Source of the DNA: Segetibacter koreensis DSM 18137
GTDB lineage: Bacteria; Bacteroidota; Bacteroidia; Chitinophagales; Chitinophagaceae
NCBI RefSeq assembly: GCF_000374045.1
Contig: NZ_KB893370.1
Location: 62,001 to 126,000 of the forward strand
DNA length: 64,000 nt
Reading direction: 5' to 3'
Both the position numbers and the translations under genes were made by a program. The notes beneath the pieces were generated by a model that saw only the letters and a list, made by a program, of their open reading frames with translations, had not been told where the DNA came from and ran no database searches. Of the stretch, positions 61,617 to 64,000 are shown one piece after another; positions within the stretch are counted from its first letter, which is position 1, and the number at the start of each line of letters is the position of its first letter.

Positions 61617-64000
61617 TTAAGCGATCTCACTTAACTCCAAATAACGACAAAAAGCATTTGCTAACCTCATCTGATCAGGATTATTACAACTTGGCTGAAA
61701 CAATTTTGGACTTGCTACAAGAATAAATATACTTTTAGCTCTCGATACTGCGACATTTAACCTGTTGAGACTGTACAAAAACTCCATTCCGCGCGGTGCA
61801 TCTTCGGGCGATGATGTGCTCATTGAATATATTACAACCGCTGCTTCCTGCCCCTGGAACTTATCAACTGTTCCAATATGTGCATTAGGTGGCAGTTTGG
61901 TTGCAAGAGCAACAACATGGGCATTGTAGGGTGCAATGATCATAATATCAGCAAGCGTAAGGGTTCTTTTTTTGCCGTGCTTGTCTGTCCACAACACGTC
62001 ATCCTTTGTTAGTTCACTAACTATTACAGCAACTCTATCAGCCTCTTCGTCTGAACAGCTTTGATTGTTTTCATGTTCAACAGGTACAAACCACAACCCT
62101 GCCCCTTTGAATAATGTTTTTCCTTCTATTACCTGATTAATAAGGTCAGGTCGTGGATGCAGTCTTCCTTCGTAAAATAATTCTGAAATAAAGGCACAAA
62201 TCTTTGGATGCATTCGCCAGGTTTCACCTAAGAATATGCCCCTATCATCAGGAATGGTTTTATGCTCCTGCAAAATGTGCTCAAGAGCAGAAACCTCGGT
62301 ACCCTCAGGATGGCTTCCCTGCTTGCTGGGGTTGTTTCAATTGCTGGGGATCACCTAAAAGAACAATATTTTTAGCAGCTTGCGAAACTGCCAAAGCATC
62401 AATTAAACTGAATTGTCCTGCCTCATCAACAAATAACACGTCAACTGCTTCTGCAAAATCTTCGCGAGCCCAAAGCCACGCCGTTCCGGCTGCTACCTTA
62501 ACCTCATCTGACTGTAGAGCTTTAAGAACAGCCTTATTATCATCCGTTTCCAATATTCCTGGACTGCTTTGTCCTGAAACTACAGATACTTTTTGTATGC
62601 ATCTTAAAGCAACGTTTAGTTCTTCTGCAGCTTTCATCACTTTTTCCAAAAGCCCCCTGATAACTTTGTGGCTGAGAGCGGTAATACCGACTTTTTTACC
62701 AGACCGAACCAACGCGATTATCATTTGTGCTGCCGTATGACTTTTTCCTGCTCCAGGCGGTCCTTGTATGGGTAATACGCTGGTATCTAAAAGCTGTACC
62801 CATTCAACAGCTAAATCCAAAGAACTATCATATACCGTTACAGGCTTTTTTGTCCTTGGCGGATAACTTAGCAACAAATCTCTTCCTGATCTATATGATC
62901 CATCTGCATCTATTTCATTATCTGCAACCCATGTTGCTATTCGAATGATTGCATCTTCTTTTATGCTATCTCGTACATCATTGTGCCTGAAAACAGAAGC
63001 AGGATGTATTTTCTCTTTTTTCGGACCTTTCTTAATATCTATCGTACAAGAAATATAATCAATAGAAACGACCTCGCCAAAATCGTCGCCATTTCCACAT
63101 TTAAGGGTATCGCCTCTGCGTACGTCGCACTCCTGCGGAGGGTATTTGTAGCGGTCAACGAAGCTTTTTTTAACCGGTTGCCTTTGCCCGCTAAATTGCA
63201 AACCCGAAAGAGCCGCCTTTTCTTCAAACAATTCATTGTCAGGCAATTCACACAAACGAAAATACTCCCACCAGGTAGCTTTCTTCTCACGACGGTACCA
63301 TTCAAGCATGTTAGCGAGCAACCATTTTGCCTGTTGTTTGTCATTACGCTCGCTCCTATCGATAGATATACCTGCGATAAGCTTTTGATAAATAGGTTGT
63401 ATGCGCTGCTGAAATTCTTTTAAAGACTCACTTGCGTCAGCCGGTTTAACTTCAGGTCTTGGAATTTCTTTTCCGGTTTTAATAAGGTCAGCCCTTAGTT
63501 TCTCAAGCCAATCTCTCAACCGTTTTGTAGAGATACAATCTTCTTTATTATATTCTTCAACCGCTTCGATTATTTGAGATGGGATATTTGACGCATTGTT
63601 TAGCTCCAAATATCGCTCTATGGCCCTTAAGTTTAGAGAAGCCTGTTTGAGTGGGAGTTCACGGGTAAAACCGTGAAATATTTCGAGGTCTTTTAAAGAA
63701 TATTTTTCTATTCCTGCACGAAGAGATTGTTTAGTGATACTATGCAAGTCAATAAAAATTTCCCCTCTTAGCATGCGATCAATTTCATCTTCGCGCGTAG
63801 CATATTTTCCCATTAAACGTTTGAGTGCTGCTGGTTCATAATTAGTGAAGTGATAAACATGAAAACCAGGGTAAATTTTCCAACGTGCCATAACCCCATC
63901 TACAAAGTCTTCAAATGCCTTTTTTTCTTCTGCGGCTGACAGCGCCCAAATGCGATGGTAAGTTTCTTTGCCTTTATCTACAACTGCCCATCCAAATAAA
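61617..64000 (-). pseudogene. TM0106-type RecB-like nuclease/DNA2-like helicase, frameshifted and cut by window edge
   Basis: The frame runs in from the right edge (ending ORF 62305) and continues in another frame to 61617. The first part has the RecB-like nuclease region (YHRIWALSAAEE, MARWKIYPGFHVYHF, LMGKYATREDEID) and the SF1 helicase core with Walker A GPPGAGKS and DEAGQ. The second part starts with the expected continuation (EHKTIPDDRGIFLGETWRMH) and motif V/VI (VDKFQGQEA, NVAVSRAK). A C-run at 62317-62319 holds one extra base; removing it joins the two halves without a gap. It may be a real mutation, programmed frameshifting or a sequence error. Confidence 0.85.

Overview
The window is AT-rich and reads as a chromosomal segment of a Bacteroidota bacterium, most likely Chitinophagaceae-like. 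The evidence is a C-terminal gliding-motility/type IX secretion sorting domain (59469-61391), a SusC-style TonB receptor with a carboxypeptidase-regulatory N-terminus, the miaB / sigma-54 regulator / lptE / TPR-like / secG block, several Bacteroidota-only hypothetical families, and promoters of the form TTG-N20-TAnnTTTG. I found no rRNA, tRNA, CRISPR array, insertion sequence or prophage.

Layout. 1-6260 (minus): envelope and housekeeping block miaB, sigma-54 activator, lptE, TPR-like protein, secG, terminator, then mltG running off the left edge. 6540-16400: loosely packed genes (secreted dienelactone hydrolase, ABC exporter, membrane acyltransferase, small and secreted hypotheticals, an HExxHxxGxxH peptidase) with several possible small ORFs. 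16450-20840 (minus): a 1111-residue fusion of a GHMP/fucokinase-like kinase with a UDPGP-type nucleotidyltransferase, next to a GalU-like protein with a degenerate nucleotide loop. 21090-31545 (minus): an apparent operon for C2/C3 hydroxyacids: lactate/glycolate permease, hydroxypyruvate reductase, glycerate kinase, LutA, LutB, LutC, malate synthase and a PhyH-type dioxygenase, closed by a terminator. 32070-35440: TolB-like propeller protein, Tat-exported sugar-phosphate isomerase-like protein and a small membrane protein; then a strong candidate for an independent small RNA on the minus strand (about 35473-35578). 35811-39947 (minus): TonB siderophore receptor, ECF sigma factor and its YCII partner. 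40244-46096: LpxH-like phosphoesterase, then an AraC regulator divergent from a TolC / HlyD / MFS tripartite efflux operon.

46252-50910 is a sulfur module: a Crp/Fnr regulator, a TauE/SafE exporter, a persulfide dioxygenase-rhodanese fusion, a small rhodanese, two small membrane proteins and a ComA-like phosphosulfolactate synthase. Two TGTGA-N6-TCACT palindromes precede the exporter and the dioxygenase. Sulfite is the common metabolite: made by the dioxygenase, exported by TauE, or fixed onto phosphoenolpyruvate by the ComA-like enzyme.

51227-52713 is the clearest regulatory find: a Bacteroidota promoter, then an RNA matching the fluoride (crcB) riboswitch, then a CLC-family transporter carrying GREGT instead of GREGP. 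Together these indicate a fluoride-responsive CLC-F antiporter, probably controlled by masking the region just before its start codon. 52791-61391: K+ channel, DJ-1/PfpI protein, LysR regulator, PepSY-like secreted protein, cytochrome c-PQQ sugar dehydrogenase and a large type IX-secreted protein. 61617-64000: a TM0106-type RecB-like nuclease/DNA2-like helicase broken by a single-base frameshift and running off the right edge.
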